From Mactromeris polynyma (Eukaryota > Mollusca > Bivalvia > Venerida > Mactridae): a DNA stretch of 64,000 nucleotides. Location of the stretch: assembly GCA_032209605.1 (NCBI GenBank), contig JASFXZ010000005.1:28136905-28200904 (forward strand), given 5' to 3'. The position numbers were made by a program, and so were the translations under genes. Under the pieces are notes generated by a model that was given only the letters and a program-made list of their open reading frames with translations, was not told the DNA's origin and did not search any database. This document shows, in pieces, positions 1-64,000 of this stretch. Each line of letters opens with the position of its first letter. The first letter of the stretch is position 1.

Positions 1-31
1 TGTTCTTAGCTTAAATCTTAATTCCATGTTT

Positions 32-262
32 TATTATGCCCCCCTTCGAAGAAGAGAGGGCATATTGGTTTGAACATGTCGGTTGGTCGATATGTCCGTC
101 CATAACCTTTTCGTTTCAGATCAATAACTCGAGAACCCCTTGACCTATCATGCTCAAACTTGGTCCACACATTAACCTTGGGTAGCAAAGGAACCCTATT
201 GATTTTGGGGTCAAAGGTCAAGGTCACAGGGAGGCATAATGTTTTTCAAACATCTCTTGTTC
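32..262. repeat. dispersed TATGCCCCCC inverted-repeat element, copy 1
   Basis: The copy starts TTATGCCCCCC and has the near-complement GGGAGGCATAA at 229-239, followed by a T-rich tail ending CTCTTGTT at about 261. It is closely similar along its length to 28122-28343, including the internal stretch TCAATAACTCGAGAACC. It is a short non-coding element lying just upstream of the exon 1 acceptor. I know such sequences as abundant in bivalve introns but cannot name the family. Confidence 0.7.
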
Positions 263-283
263 TAATTCCTAATGAATTTTCAG

Positions 284-63417
<63,134 letters not shown>

Positions 63418-64000
63418 GTAAGACCAGTTTAATTAATGATATCAATGACATTATTATCTATAACAACATCTCCTGTAATACTTCTTTTCATGAATTGTTG
63501 ACTATATTTCTTCTCCTAGATTCTTGAAGTAAGTTAAAGTTGAGGAGTTGTGTAAACACACCGTCAGAGTTGGTTTCATATTCCACTTCTGCTGTGTAAA
63601 TTTATCAATGACAACAATGGCTAAAGATTTTCATTTTCTACATATATCTAGACATTATGCAGTATTACACAAAGGAGCTATTACAGCACTGTGATATATG
63701 TCTTTGCAACTTAATGTTATTTTAGTATGCCCCCTCCATTCGAATAATTTCATAAATTGTTACAGGTCTCCATCCATTTGTGTGTCCATCAGAAAAATTG
63801 GTTTCTGATCAATAACTCTTGAAAAGATGAATGGATTTAGTTCATATGGGGCACATAAGCAAACAATAATAAAATACAGGTCAAGTTTGATTTTGGTTAC
63901 AATCCACCAATTGTTAGTGGAGTTACAGCCTTTTTTACTTAAAAGCCCTTATCATCCGTATCCATCTAGTTATTGATGAAGTTTCCTCGTTTAGATATCA
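63418..64000. other. start of dynein intron 67
   Basis: This is non-coding sequence after the exon 67 donor. From about 63725 it holds a degraded member of the dispersed family that begins TATGCCCCC and contains GATCAATAACTCTTGAAAAG; the same family occurs at 32-262 and 28122-28343. Nothing else was recognised. Confidence 0.7.

Noticed and set aside
63517..63532. Possible 9-nt microexon between CTCCTAG and GTAAGT
   Set aside because: It would give a Phe-Leu sequence where the family has a different continuation, and no following exon is available to test phase.

Overview
This window is nuclear DNA of an animal, most likely a marine mollusc and probably a bivalve. It is AT-rich, it is split into dozens of GT-AG introns, and its introns carry short inverted-repeat elements and tRNA-derived SINEs of a kind I associate with bivalve introns. 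The taxon is an inference; the intron-exon structure is read directly.

One gene fills the window on the + strand: an axonemal dynein heavy chain of the DNAH5/DNAH8 type (outer-arm gamma class). I placed 67 consecutive coding exons between 284 and 63417. All 66 introns between them are GT-AG, codon phase is kept across every junction, and the joined reading frame runs for 10,514 nt (3,504 codons plus 2 nt) with no stop. Both ends are missing: roughly the first 800 residues of the tail and the last few hundred of the C-terminal domain lie outside. From left to right the exons encode tail (284-7990), linker (8283-13058), AAA1 (20439-24550), AAA2 (25318-28606), AAA3 (29280-33449), AAA4 (41671-44903), stalk with microtubule-binding domain (46389-49539), AAA5 (50563-53865), the AAA5-AAA6 region (54212-58623), AAA6 (59334-60931) and the start of the C-terminal domain (61911-63417).

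Two introns are inflated by mobile DNA. Intron 20 (13059-20438) carries a 964-codon intact ORF of a transposase-like protein I cannot assign to a superfamily, with tandem arrays on both sides. Intron 40 (33450-41670) carries a 793-bp TA-flanked inverted-repeat element into which a complete 7.05-kb Ngaro-type (DIRS-order) tyrosine-recombinase retrotransposon has inserted on the - strand. That retroelement has Gag-like, RT-RNase H, tyrosine recombinase and SGNH hydrolase ORFs, and its split direct repeats look identical. A second, uninterrupted, inverted copy of the 793-bp element in intron 44 shows the empty target, so the insertion junctions can be read to the base.

The remaining introns hold smaller non-autonomous elements: mariner/pogo-type, piggyBac-type and hAT-type MITEs, SINEs, dispersed repeats and one strong hairpin. 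Several of them end within a few tens of bases of a 3' splice site. I found no tRNA or rRNA gene, no CRISPR array and no second host gene.
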